Source: a virus
Strand: one strand, 5' to 3'
Virus record (IMG/VR): IMGVR_UViG_3300007345_000379
Coordinates: 1 to 20,818 of that record
DNA length: 20,818 nt
The notes below the pieces were generated by a model. It saw only the letters and a list, made by a program, of their open reading frames with translations. It was not told the DNA's origin and searched no databases. Below, piece after piece: positions 6,732-14,255 of this stretch. Each line of letters begins with the position of its first letter. Position 1 is the first letter of the stretch. A program made the position numbers and the translations under genes.

Positions 6732-8552
6732 GTGCGGTTTCTCGACTCCATCGTCAACATCTTCACCGGCCAAGGGCTGACGAAGGGCAAGGCGCACGGC
6801 GCCACCTATGCCTTCACGCCGATGGACCCGATGGAGCTGGAAGCGGCCTATCGCGGATCGTGGCTCGCGAGGAAGGTGATCGACATTCCCGCCATGGATA
6901 TGTGCCGGGAATGGCGTGATTGGCAGGCCGAGAACGACCAGATCGAGAAGATCGAGGCCGAGGAAAAGCGGCTGAACGTCCGCGGCAAGGCGCTGGAGGC
7001 CAAGACCAAGGCGCGGCTGTACGGCGGCGCGGCGATGTTCATCGGCGATGGCTCGGTCAATCAGTCGGAGGAACTGCGGCCCGAGCGGCTGAAGAACGGC
7101 GGGCTCCGGTATCTCCCGGTCCTGACCTGCACCCGCCTTGCAGCCGGCGAACTGGAAACCGACGTCACCTCGCCCTGGTACGGCACGCCCAAGGTCTACA
7201 CACTGCAGACCGGCACCGGCGCCCAGGTGATCGTCCATCCCTCGCGGCTGGTGCGGTTCATCGGGGCGCCGCTGCCGAACGTGGAAACCACCGTCGCTAC
7301 AACCTGGGGTGACAGCATTCTTGAGGCGGTGTCCCGCGCTCTGAAGGATGCCGAGGCGACCGCGGCGAACGTGTCGGAGATGACCCACGAGGCCAAGCTC
7401 GACGTCATCAAGATCCCGAACCTGACCGCGATGGCGGCCGACCCGGATTATGAGTCCCGGCTGCAGAAGCGTGTCTCCACCTCGATGATGATCAAGGGGC
7501 TCTACAACGCCCTGATCATCGACGGTGACGAGGATTATCAGCAGAAGGAGATCACCTTCGCCACGCTGCCGGACGTGATCGACCGCTTCATGCAGATCGC
7601 TGCCGGCGCGGCCGATATCCCGGTAACGCGGCTGTTGGGGCAGAGCCCGGCAGGCATGAACGCGACGGGTGCGCACGACGAGAAGAACTATTTCAACCGC
7701 ATTCGCTCCATGCAGGAACTGGAGATGCGGCCAGCCATGTCTGTGCTGGATGAGTGCATCATCTGGTCCGCCCTCGGGAAGCGCCCGCCAGAGGTTCATT
7801 ACCGTTGGTCCGAGCTGTTCCAACTCGACGAGAAGGACCATGCGGAGATCGCACTGAAGCACGCGCAAGCGTTCCAGATCGACGCGAACAGCGGACTGAT
7901 CCCTGACAGCGCCCTCGCGAAAGGCCGCGTCAATCAGCTCATCGAGAACGGCACGTATCCCGGGCTCGAGGCAGCCATGGACGATGCCGAGGCCGAAGGC
8001 GACGCGATCGACTTCAGCGAAAAGGCGACGGCAGCGGAAGAGGCGGCACGGGCAGCGCGTGAGGCGCCGGCTGCGGCCACCGTCACCCGGCTGCAGGCGG
8101 CGGCGAACGATGCGGCGCCCCGGACGCTGTATGTCCGCCGGGACGTGCTGAACGCGGCCGAGATTACGGCATGGGCGAAGTCGCAGGGCATGACGGACAT
8201 CGTGCCCGACCTGCACGTCACGATCATCTACAGCCGGCAGCCGCTGGACTGGATCAAGGCCGGCAACGACAGCGAGTATGGCTCCGACGGCAAGGACCAG
8301 ATGGTGATCCCCGAGGGTGGTCCCCGCGTGGTCGAGCCGCTTGGCGGAATGTCGGCAGTGCTCATGTTCGCGTCGTCACGCCTCGCATGGCGCCACGCCG
8401 ACATCATTCGGGCCGGCGCTGAGCACGGGTTCCCCGACTATCAGACGCACGTCTCGCTGACGAAGACGCCGATCGACCTGACCACTGTCGAGCCCTATCG
8501 CGGCAAGATCGTGCTGGGGCCGGAAATCTGGGAAGAGGTCAAGGAGGACTGA
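6732..8552 (+). CDS. Portal protein (DUF1073 type) with C-terminal 2H-phosphoesterase, Acb1-like, domain
   Basis: Residues 1 to about 450 form a portal of the DUF1073 family (AYRGSWLARKVIDIPAMDM near the start; TRLLGQSPAGMNATGAHDEKN mid-protein). It would be the dodecameric ring through which DNA enters the capsid. After an Ala/Glu-rich linker (about 425-465) a second domain begins at TLYVRRDVLNAAEITAW. This has two H-x-T/S motifs, His495-Val-Thr (LHVTIIYS) and His573-Val-Ser (THVSLTK), the signature of 2H phosphoesterases and of the phage anti-CBASS nuclease Acb1, which cleaves cyclic-nucleotide immune signals. At 606 aa it is longer than a plain portal of this type. It starts at GTG 6732 behind GGGGG. 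Anti-CBASS activity is inferred from the domain and not shown. Confidence 0.88.
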   Translation: MRFLDSIVNIFTGQGLTKGKAHGATYAFTPMDPMELEAAYRGSWLARKVIDIPAMDMCREWRDWQAENDQIEKIEAEEKRLNVRGKALEAKTKARLYGGAAMFIGDGSVNQSEELRPERLKNGGLRYLPVLTCTRLAAGELETDVTSPWYGTPKVYTLQTGTGAQVIVHPSRLVRFIGAPLPNVETTVATTWGDSILEAVSRALKDAEATAANVSEMTHEAKLDVIKIPNLTAMAADPDYESRLQKRVSTSMMIKGLYNALIIDGDEDYQQKEITFATLPDVIDRFMQIAAGAADIPVTRLLGQSPAGMNATGAHDEKNYFNRIRSMQELEMRPAMSVLDECIIWSALGKRPPEVHYRWSELFQLDEKDHAEIALKHAQAFQIDANSGLIPDSALAKGRVNQLIENGTYPGLEAAMDDAEAEGDAIDFSEKATAAEEAARAAREAPAAATVTRLQAAANDAAPRTLYVRRDVLNAAEITAWAKSQGMTDIVPDLHVTIIYSRQPLDWIKAGNDSEYGSDGKDQMVIPEGGPRVVEPLGGMSAVLMFASSRLAWRHADIIRAGAEHGFPDYQTHVSLTKTPIDLTTVEPYRGKIVLGPEIWEEVKED

Positions 8553-8554
8553 CC

Positions 8555-9382
8555 GTGCAGTCCTACAGCCTCTCCCGCATGGCCGCGACGAAGACCAAGC
8601 GGCCAGCGATCACCCTGCCGCCCATAACCGACACCCGGGGCGCCCAGACCGAATACCTTCGCGCTCTCCGCGCCATGCTGCGGTCACTGGCGGCCACGGT
8701 GCGTTCCGACGTGCTTCCGGCCGCCGAAGCCGAGATCGCCCGTCAGCGGTCAGCGATGACGCAGGACGCGCTGGGCGAGTTCGTATTCGAGAGCCTGAAG
8801 CAACTGGCCGTTCGGCTGGGTGTCATCGCCGAGGGAATGGTCGGGCGCATCCTCCGGCTGGAGAGCGAGCGGCACACCAAGAAGTGGATGGCCTCGGTGC
8901 GGGCTACCATCGGGATCGATCTCGCCGCGGTGGTGAGCCAGGAGGATCTGGCGGAGTATCTGATCGACGCGAACCGTCGGAACGCGGGGCTTATCCAGAG
9001 CCTTGCGAGGGATACCGTCGGGAAGATCGAGCGCGCCACCTACGACGCGGTTCTGCAGGGTCAGACGGCAGCTCAGCTACGCAAGCGGCTCACCGATGAG
9101 TTCGGCGTTGCCGATCGCCGGGCGAAGGTCATCGCAAGAGATCAGGTCGCAAAGACGACCTCGGACTTGAACCGGCTGCGGCACGTTCAGGCGGGTGTCA
9201 CGTCCTACACCTGGATGACGAGCCGGGATGAGCGCGTGCGGCCGCGCCACAAGGAACTGGACGGCAAGGAATACGAATACGGGAAGCCGACCGGCGCCGA
9301 ACAGGGGTTGCCGCCGGGGCAGCCCATCATGTGCCGGTGCGTTGCCCGCGGCATCGTCTACGTGGACGGCGAGCGCTTCTGA
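8555..9382 (+). CDS. MuF-type minor head protein
   Basis: This 275-aa protein is likely a minor capsid component near the portal that helps head assembly or is ejected. The C-terminal MuF domain is recognisable: KVIARDQVAKTTSDLNRLRH (about residues 190-210), then W-x-x-x-x-DERVRPRHKELDGKEY and PPGQPIMCRCVARG, the usual 'D.RvR..H..l.G....P......CRC' pattern. The N-terminal half is helical. The GTG start at 8555 has a strong AAGGAGG 8 nt upstream, and the gene begins 2 nt after the portal stop. Its 3' end overlaps the end of a small leftward ORF. Confidence 0.9.
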   Translation: MQSYSLSRMAATKTKRPAITLPPITDTRGAQTEYLRALRAMLRSLAATVRSDVLPAAEAEIARQRSAMTQDALGEFVFESLKQLAVRLGVIAEGMVGRILRLESERHTKKWMASVRATIGIDLAAVVSQEDLAEYLIDANRRNAGLIQSLARDTVGKIERATYDAVLQGQTAAQLRKRLTDEFGVADRRAKVIARDQVAKTTSDLNRLRHVQAGVTSYTWMTSRDERVRPRHKELDGKEYEYGKPTGAEQGLPPGQPIMCRCVARGIVYVDGERF

Positions 9383-9567
9383 TAGCTGGCAAGGAAGGCA
9401 TCAAGCTCTTCCTGCCCTCCGATGTGCGCAATGTCCTGGGTAACGGACATCGACACGATCTCCTCCATCCGCCGCTGAAGTGTGCGGACGGTGAGGGCGA
9501 GTTCGGAAATCCGAACATTCTGCTCAAGCGCGAGCTGGCGAAGTTCACGGAACTGTTCGTCGGTCAT
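9358..9567 (-). CDS. Possible small coiled-coil protein, 69 aa, leftward inside the head operon
   Basis: The start chosen is ATG at 9567; the frame extends upstream but there only shadows the neighbouring gene. The product has a heptad-like segment (FRELRQLALEQNVRISELAL, then TVRTLQRRMEEIV), which suggests a short coiled coil, followed by a hydrophilic tail. Protein-like composition and the fact that no rightward gene occupies 9383-9602 support it. Against it, no clear Shine-Dalgarno is visible and it is antisense to the late operon. Its end overlaps the MuF gene by 25 nt. Its start lies 35 bp from the next rightward start. Confidence 0.45.
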   Translation of the reverse strand: MTDEQFRELRQLALEQNVRISELALTVRTLQRRMEEIVSMSVTQDIAHIGGQEELDAFLASYQKRSPST

Positions 9568-9602
9568 CGGCGCGGACAATACCACAATCGAGGGCTCTGG
9601 CC

Positions 9603-9770
9603 ATGATCTGTGTGAAGCTTGGCGCGGACATCCGCGTCCGCTGGTGGGTGCACGTGCTCGCGTTCCTACCGCTGCCTTGGCCGAAACGGGCAGCCGATTG
9701 GGTCGCCACCCACGGCATCGACATCCGGCCCTACACGGTCCGCGAAGACGGCACCAAGGATTACATGTGA
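9603..9770 (+). CDS. Hypothetical small phage protein, 55 aa
   Basis: The frame runs from ATG 9603 to TGA 9768-9770, and the stop overlaps the ATG of the DUF2213 gene (TGATG), implying translational coupling. The sequence has an aromatic, membrane- or interface-like core (RVRWWVHVLAFLPLPW, about residues 11-26) and then KRAADWVATHGIDIRPYTV. Small proteins with this 'R-RWW...HGI-IRP' pattern occur in similar phage head clusters, to my recollection; no function is known. GAGGG lies about 10 nt before the start. Confidence 0.6.
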   Translation: MICVKLGADIRVRWWVHVLAFLPLPWPKRAADWVATHGIDIRPYTVREDGTKDYM

Positions 9771-10882
9771 TGCAGTTCATCGACGCGGCCGAGGTCGAAA
9801 AGCCTCGCGTCACCGCCGACGGCTATCTCGTGGCCGACGCCCGGATCGTGCGGACCGGAATCCAGATCTACGCCGGCATCGAGGTCGGCAAGCCCGAGAT
9901 GCAGATGGTCCGGGTCTACCGGCCGGAGGCAGAGGTCTTCCATCGCGACAGCCTGGCGTCGTTCTCGCACATCCCGATCACCGACGATCACCCGGCCGAA
10001 GCCGTGACAGCCGACAACTGGGCATCGCTGGCGAAGGGCGAGACCGGCGACGAGGTCCTGCGTGACGGCCAGCGCCTGCGCATCCCGCTCATCGTGAAGG
10101 ACGCCGCGGCGGTCAAGACGATCCAGTCTGGCAAGCGCGAGCTCTCCGCCGGCTACTCCTGCGAGCTCTCATTCGAGGACGGCGTCACGCCCGAAGGCGA
10201 GGCCTACGACGCCATCCAGAAGAACATCCGGGCCAACCACCTGGCGATCGTCCAGCGCGGGCGAGCCGGATCGGAATGCCGCATCGGTGACGGTGCGGTC
10301 CACTGGGGCATCGCCCCGCTCACTGTAGAGGACAAGGAACCTCCCATGGCCCTGAAGACGGTTACCGTCGATGGCATCCCGATCGAAGTGACCGATCAGG
10401 GAGCCACGGTTATCGCCACGCTGCAGCAGCGGCTCGGCGACACCACCACCAAGCTTTCCGATGCCGAGAAGGCCCACGCCAAGGCGCTGGCCGACAAGGA
10501 TGCGGAGATCGCCAAGAAGGACGCGGAACTCGACGACGCGAAGGGCAAGATCCTGTCCGACGCCGATCTCGACAAGCGCGTCCAGGACCGCGGCGATCTC
10601 GTCGCGCTCGCAGGCGCCATTGCCAAGGACGTGAAGACGACCGGCGTGTCCGATGCCGACATCCGCAAGGCCGTCGTGGTCGCCAAGCTCGGCGATGCAG
10701 CGGTCGAGGGCAAGTCGGCTGCCTACGTCGATGCTCGCTTCGACATCCTCGCCGAGGACGCCAAGAAGGGCGGTGATCCGGTGGCCGCCGCGCTCGCCGA
10801 CGGTCGGCCCGCACCCATGAACGACGGGTGGAGCGACAGCGTGTTCGCCGCTGCCGGCGTCAAGATGAAGAAGGAGGCCTGA
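9770..10882 (+). CDS. DUF2213 protein: probable prohead protease/scaffold
   Basis: The product is 370 aa from ATG 9770, preceded by AAGGA. The N-terminal domain (about residues 1-180) has the DUF2213 look: ARIVRTGIQIYAG, FSHIPITDDHPAE, and GKRELSAGYSCEL near residue 125. The His, Ser and Asp-rich loops there resemble phage head maturation proteases. After the linker VEDKEPPMALK (about 185-196), the rest contains a strongly heptad-like segment (KLSDAEKAHAKALADKDAEI, continuing AKKDAELDDAKGKIL) typical of scaffolding. It sits just before the decoration and capsid genes, where protease/scaffold genes normally lie. Protease function is inferred from position and family; I cannot assign the catalytic residues with certainty. 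Confidence 0.8.
   Translation: MQFIDAAEVEKPRVTADGYLVADARIVRTGIQIYAGIEVGKPEMQMVRVYRPEAEVFHRDSLASFSHIPITDDHPAEAVTADNWASLAKGETGDEVLRDGQRLRIPLIVKDAAAVKTIQSGKRELSAGYSCELSFEDGVTPEGEAYDAIQKNIRANHLAIVQRGRAGSECRIGDGAVHWGIAPLTVEDKEPPMALKTVTVDGIPIEVTDQGATVIATLQQRLGDTTTKLSDAEKAHAKALADKDAEIAKKDAELDDAKGKILSDADLDKRVQDRGDLVALAGAIAKDVKTTGVSDADIRKAVVVAKLGDAAVEGKSAAYVDARFDILAEDAKKGGDPVAAALADGRPAPMNDGWSDSVFAAAGVKMKKEA
10346..10882 (+). CDS. Possible nested scaffold protein from internal start (178 aa)
   Basis: Inside the DUF2213 gene and in the same frame, an ATG at 10346 is preceded by AAGGA (10334-10338) with a 7-nt spacer. It falls exactly at the junction between the protease-like domain and the coiled-coil half. 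Initiation here would give a free scaffold with the same C-terminus as the full protein. This is the same arrangement as lambda C and Nu3, where the scaffold is made from a start inside the protease gene. It is inferred from the ribosome site and domain boundary only. Confidence 0.4.
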   Translation: MALKTVTVDGIPIEVTDQGATVIATLQQRLGDTTTKLSDAEKAHAKALADKDAEIAKKDAELDDAKGKILSDADLDKRVQDRGDLVALAGAIAKDVKTTGVSDADIRKAVVVAKLGDAAVEGKSAAYVDARFDILAEDAKKGGDPVAAALADGRPAPMNDGWSDSVFAAAGVKMKKEA

Positions 10883-10885
10883 TCG

Positions 10886-11251
10886 ATGGCTATTCTCACC
10901 GAAGGCGTCCGCACCGCGGGCTTCCTCGTCTCCGAGGCCAACGGCATGTATCGCTCGCGCGATGAAGTGACCGTGGTCGGCGGCACCACGCCCGGCCTTG
11001 CCGCTGGCACCATCCTCGGCAAGCTCACGGCCGACGGCAATTTCGTTGCCTACGATCCCGGCGCAGCGACCGGTGCCCAGACCATCGCCGGTGTCCTCTA
11101 CGAAGGCGCGATCGGCACGGTGACGCGCACCGTGGTCACGCGGGATGCCGAGGTCGTCGGCGCCCACCTCATCTACCAGTCCGGTGCGAACGATGCTGCG
11201 AAGGCGACTGCCAACGCCGCGCTGGCCGCGCTCGGCATCATCGTTCGATAA
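10886..11251 (+). CDS. Head decoration protein (lambda gpD-like)
   Basis: This 121-aa protein resembles the trimeric decoration protein that binds the outside of the expanded capsid and stabilises it. The pattern ILTEGVRTAGFLVSEANG, then GTILGKLTADGNFVAYDP and TIAGVLYEGA, ending VVGAHLIYQSGA...LAALGIIVR, follows the gpD/HDPD family closely in order and length. AAGGAGG lies 8 nt before the ATG at 10886. It sits directly upstream of the major capsid gene, as in lambda. Localisation is the virion surface. Confidence 0.9.
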   Translation: MAILTEGVRTAGFLVSEANGMYRSRDEVTVVGGTTPGLAAGTILGKLTADGNFVAYDPGAATGAQTIAGVLYEGAIGTVTRTVVTRDAEVVGAHLIYQSGANDAAKATANAALAALGIIVR

Positions 11252-11263
11252 GGAGCCGCTGAA

Positions 11264-12277
11264 ATGGCCAACATGAACATTTTCAACGGCTCCGCGTTCA
11301 GCACCACTTCGCTGAGCGGCGCAGTCGACAAGATGGACTATGTTCCGTCGCTGCTCGGCAGCCTCAATCTCTTCGAGGCGATGCCGGTTCGCACGCACGA
11401 CCTCTGGGTCGATCGTCGCGACGGTGAAACGGTCCTGATCCCGACCTCCCCGATGGGCGCTCCGCCTGCCGAACTGGTCAAGGATACCCGCACGGCCGTT
11501 CCGCTGCGCACCACGCGCCTCGTGAAGGGCTTCACGCTCTACGCCACGGAAGTCCAGGGCATCCGCGCCTTCGGCTCCGAAAGCGAATCCATGCAGGTGC
11601 AGGCCGAATACCTGCGCCGGATGCAGCGTATCCGTCAGGACATGGAGCTGACCCACGAGCACCACCGCCTCGGCGCGCTCCAGGGCAAGCTTCTGGATTC
11701 GGACGGAACGACGGTGATCTACAACTACTTCACCGAGTTCGGCGAGACGGAAGCGACTGCGATCTCCTTCGCGCTCGCTACGGCGACCACTGATGTCCGC
11801 GGCAAGTGCGCCGAAGTCATCCGTGCCATGACCCGTGCGGCGCGTGGTGCCATGACGCCGGGCACCACGGTTCACGCACTGGCCGGCGACGAGTTCTACG
11901 ACGCCCTGATCTCGCATCCGAACGTCGAGAAGGCCTATCTGAACTGGAACGCCGCATCCGACCTGACGCAGAACAAGGCCTTCGGCGCCTTCACCTTCGG
12001 CGGGATCACCTGGCACAACTACCGCGGCACGGATGACAATTCGACCGTCGCGGTTCCGACCGACGAGGCGAAGTTCTTCCCGGTCGGTGCCACGGGCATC
12101 TTCAAGAAGGCGATGGGGCCGCTGGAGAGCATCGAGTACGCCAACACGGCGGGCCGCGACACCTACGCGATGAACATTCGCGACATGGATCGCAACTTCT
12201 GGACCCGCGGCGAGGTCTATTCCTATCCGCTCTACTTCTGCCAGCGCCCGGAAGTCCTCCGCAAGGCGACTGCCTAA
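11264..12277 (+). CDS. Major capsid protein (lambda gpE family)
   Basis: This 337-aa protein is the main shell subunit, of the HK97 fold as in the lambda gpE family. Family-like features are MDYVPSLLGSLNLFEAMPVR near residue 25, the P-domain-like helix MQRIRQDMELTHEHHRLGAL near 125-145, ALAGDEFYDALISHPNVEKAY (about 205-225) and the end DRNFWTRGEVYSYPLYFCQR. Length and gene order match gpE. The ribosome site AAGGAG at 11250-11255 overlaps the stop of the decoration gene. A stable UUCG hairpin follows the stop codon. Its regular, uniform codon use suggests high expression. Confidence 0.93.
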   Translation: MANMNIFNGSAFSTTSLSGAVDKMDYVPSLLGSLNLFEAMPVRTHDLWVDRRDGETVLIPTSPMGAPPAELVKDTRTAVPLRTTRLVKGFTLYATEVQGIRAFGSESESMQVQAEYLRRMQRIRQDMELTHEHHRLGALQGKLLDSDGTTVIYNYFTEFGETEATAISFALATATTDVRGKCAEVIRAMTRAARGAMTPGTTVHALAGDEFYDALISHPNVEKAYLNWNAASDLTQNKAFGAFTFGGITWHNYRGTDDNSTVAVPTDEAKFFPVGATGIFKKAMGPLESIEYANTAGRDTYAMNIRDMDRNFWTRGEVYSYPLYFCQRPEVLRKATA

Positions 12278-12283
12278 TCAGCA

Positions 12284-12305
12284 GGGCGGGGCTTCGGCCC
12301 CGCTC
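12284..12305 (+). terminator. Stable UUCG-loop hairpin after the capsid gene
   Basis: A 9-bp stem (one G-U pair) pairs 12284-12292 with 12297-12305 around the extra-stable TTCG loop at 12293-12296, 7 nt after the capsid stop. No T-run follows, so it is not a full intrinsic terminator. It more likely blocks 3'-to-5' decay of capsid mRNA or gives partial termination, which would help capsid mRNA outnumber the downstream neck genes. Confidence 0.55.
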
Positions 12306-12329
12306 CACCTCAAACCGGAGGCTTGAGCG

Positions 12330-12692
12330 ATGGAATATCACATCAAGAACCCGACCCATCGCGCCAAGGCCTTCAAGGTGCATGGCGGCCTTGAGGAGGT
12401 CGGGCCGAAGTCGGAAGGCACCATCGACGTGAAAGGTGGCCTGACGGACGAATTCATCTCCCTGCAGGCGCTTGAGGGCGTCGTTATCACGCCGGTCGGA
12501 GGTGAGGCGGACGAGCCTGCGAAGACCGAAGTCGGCGCCTACGAAGCCCGCGAGACCTCGCCCGGTTGGTTCAAGATCCACGACGCGAACGGCAACGCCA
12601 TCGGCAAGTCCATGCGCGAAGAGGAGGCGAAAGCCTTCAACGCGCTGTCGGACGCCGACAAGGCCGCTGCCGTCTCCGAAATGGAAGCCTGA
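12330..12692 (+). CDS. Hypothetical head-region protein, 120 aa
   Basis: I do not recognise a family. Residues 1-60 look beta-rich (YHIKNPTHRAKAFKVHGG...GTIDVKGGLTDEFISLQALEGV). Residues 75-120 look helical (GWFKIHDANGNAIGKSMREE then AFNALSDADKAAAVSEMEA). GGAGG precedes the ATG at 12330. It lies between the capsid gene and head-tail joining genes, where lambda-like phages place small head-completion or DNA-packaging helper proteins such as FI. The position suggests such a role; the sequence alone does not. Confidence 0.65.
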   Translation: MEYHIKNPTHRAKAFKVHGGLEEVGPKSEGTIDVKGGLTDEFISLQALEGVVITPVGGEADEPAKTEVGAYEARETSPGWFKIHDANGNAIGKSMREEEAKAFNALSDADKAAAVSEMEA

Positions 12693-12694
12693 CC

Positions 12695-13039
12695 ATGACC
12701 GCCGTGAACATCACCAACCACCACGACACCGCTCTGACCGTCGGCACGGTCTCGATCGCGCCCGGCAAGACTGCGGCGGTGCCGCGGTGGGAGATGATCA
12801 AGCGCGGCCAGCCCGTCGCGACATGGGTGAAGCTCGGCCTTCTGACCGAAGCCGGCGACACTCCCAAGCCCCAGGCGCCGGAAGTCGTCAACGATCCCTC
12901 CGTCCTGCCGGCCAACAAGCCGATCGAGGACATGACCAAGGCCGAGCTTGTCGAATACGGCAAGGCCAAGGGGCTTTCGATCGATGATCGCGCCACGAAG
13001 GTCGAGATCTTCGATCTGATCGTCTCGGCCGAGGACTGA
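12695..13039 (+). CDS. Small protein with C-terminal HeH/LEM-like motif, 114 aa
   Basis: The ATG at 12695 follows the previous stop by 2 nt. Residues 1-50 form a beta-strand-like unit (AVNITNHHDTALTVGTVSIA). A Pro-rich linker (about 55-75) follows. The C-terminal 35 residues (DMTKAELVEYGKAKGLSIDD then RATKVEIFDLI) fit the helix-extended-loop-helix (HeH/LEM, also SAP/Rho-N-like) pattern seen at the end of lambda FI-like and related phage head proteins. Such motifs often bind nucleic acid or partner proteins. A head-completion or packaging-accessory role is likely. Confidence 0.65.
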   Translation: MTAVNITNHHDTALTVGTVSIAPGKTAAVPRWEMIKRGQPVATWVKLGLLTEAGDTPKPQAPEVVNDPSVLPANKPIEDMTKAELVEYGKAKGLSIDDRATKVEIFDLIVSAED

Positions 13040-13042
13040 CCG

Positions 13043-13441
13043 ATGGCCTACACTGTGCCGACCACCGAACAGTTCGTCACCCGCTATCCGGAATTCGATC
13101 CGGTGGATGACGCGCTGATCGGTCTCGTCCTGACCGAAGCGGCCGGGGTGGTGAACGAAAGCTGGATCGAGCGGGACTATCCCATCGCCATCATGCTCCT
13201 GACTGCGCATATGCTGGTCACCGAGGGCGCAGTCGAGCGGGCGGCAGGCAAGAAGTCAACCATGACCAGCACCGGCCCAATCAAGAGCAAGACGATCGGC
13301 GAGGTTTCCGTCACATACGCCGGAGCAGGAGCGGGGGCAGGAAGCGCGTTGGGCGACTCGGCGGGCCTTTCCGCCACCGAATACGGCAAGCGTTTCCTGG
13401 CGCTGCGGAGAGCCAATTTCGGCGGGCCGATGGTCGCCTGA
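13043..13441 (+). CDS. DUF4054 head-tail adaptor
   Basis: This 132-aa protein matches the DUF4054 pattern: TEQFVTRYPEFDPVDDALIG, then TEAAGVVNESWIERDYPIAI, then LLTAHMLVTEGA near residue 55, followed by the Gly/Ala-rich loop and SATEYGKRFLALRR. DUF4054 proteins are the helical adaptor (gp6/gp15-like connector) under the portal in contractile- and siphovirus-type phages. Its stop overlaps the next ATG (TGATG at 13439-13443). It is the first gene of the neck cluster. Confidence 0.8.
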   Translation: MAYTVPTTEQFVTRYPEFDPVDDALIGLVLTEAAGVVNESWIERDYPIAIMLLTAHMLVTEGAVERAAGKKSTMTSTGPIKSKTIGEVSVTYAGAGAGAGSALGDSAGLSATEYGKRFLALRRANFGGPMVA

Positions 13442-13914
13442 TGTTCACCGGCAGCATTACCCGATCAACCCGGATCAACGTCGGCGACATAGCCAAGAAG
13501 CTCAAAGGCGGGCCGACGCAAGTCAAGGTCGGCCTGGTCGCCGGCAAAACCGATGGCGAAGAGATCAAAAAAGGCATCTGGAACCACTACGGTACGAGAG
13601 GCGGCCGTTCCGGCGGCGGCTGGGGCGGGCCTATCCCAGCGCGCCCCTTCCTCGCCAACGCCATGCGGGCGAACCGCAAGAAATACCAGAACATGATGAG
13701 TAGCGGCGCGCATTCGATCTTCACACAATCTGCCTCGCCGCTCACTATTCTCCAGCGCCTTGGGGTGCTCGCGCAAGGCCATACCCAAGAAGAGATCACC
13801 AATCTTCAAAGCCCGCCGAACAGCCCTCTGACGATCAAGCTCAAGGGCTTCGCGAATCCGCTGGTGAACATCGGCGGGATGAGGAAGGCGATCACCTACA
13901 GCGTGGAAAACTGA
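13441..13914 (+). CDS. Neck/tail completion protein (HK97 gp10-like fold suggested)
   Basis: This 157-aa protein has features typical of the gp10-like tail completion class: a strand VKVGLVAG near residue 28, WNHYGT near 48, IPARPFLANAMRANRKKY (about 65-82), and the closing motif PLVNIGGMRKAITYSV. The last resembles the 'PLvdtG.mr.aity.V' ending common in these proteins. They cap or connect the tail tube at the neck. A Gly/Arg-rich loop (GTRGGRSGGGWGGP) interrupts the middle. It overlaps both neighbours by single bases. The assignment is by motif and place; I cannot name the exact subfamily. Confidence 0.7.
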   Translation: MFTGSITRSTRINVGDIAKKLKGGPTQVKVGLVAGKTDGEEIKKGIWNHYGTRGGRSGGGWGGPIPARPFLANAMRANRKKYQNMMSSGAHSIFTQSASPLTILQRLGVLAQGHTQEEITNLQSPPNSPLTIKLKGFANPLVNIGGMRKAITYSVEN

Positions 13915-14255
13915 TGCTGGACATGAGCGACGCATTCGACAGCGACACGACCGACGTCGTCACGCACGAGCGGGATGCGGAAGGCGCCTATGTGAACGGC
14001 AAGTGGGTTCCGGGAGCGACGACCACGACTGAAATCGCTGCGTCGATCCAGCCGATGTCGCTGATCTCGCGAGAAGAATTCAGGGATCTGCCAGAGGGCA
14101 CCAGAAACGAGGCAAAGGCGATCATCTGGACATCATATCCGATCAAACCTGACGACCGGATCATTGATGGAGACGATCGTTATCGCGTCCTCTCTGGAGA
14201 CGACTGGCAGAAGATGGGCGGCTACAGCAGCGCCATTCTCGGCGCTTTGTCATGA
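13914..14255 (+). CDS. Head closure/neck joining protein (probable)
   Basis: This 113-aa protein contains ERDAEGAYVNGKWVPGATTT, then EIAASIQPMS, LPEGTRNEAKAIIWTS, and DRIIDGDDRYRVLSGDDWQKM GGY. The order 'G.w..g....i.asiQP....l..LpeG.r......i.t......Dri...g..Y.V.....w...ggY' is typical of small beta-barrel head-closure (stopper) proteins of phage necks. Its ATG at 13914 overlaps the previous stop, and its own stop overlaps the next start (ATGA at 14252-14255). It probably seals the connector before tail joining. Confidence 0.65.
   Translation: MLDMSDAFDSDTTDVVTHERDAEGAYVNGKWVPGATTTTEIAASIQPMSLISREEFRDLPEGTRNEAKAIIWTSYPIKPDDRIIDGDDRYRVLSGDDWQKMGGYSSAILGALS

Noticed and set aside
6357-8216. 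619-aa open frame on the minus strand opposite the portal
   Set aside because: It lies fully antisense to a confidently identified portal gene, with low-complexity Arg/Gly/Asp/His composition typical of GC-rich shadow frames.
10169-12016. 615-aa open frame on the minus strand across scaffold, decoration and capsid genes
   Set aside because: It is antisense to three recognised structural genes, with no ribosome site and shadow-like composition.
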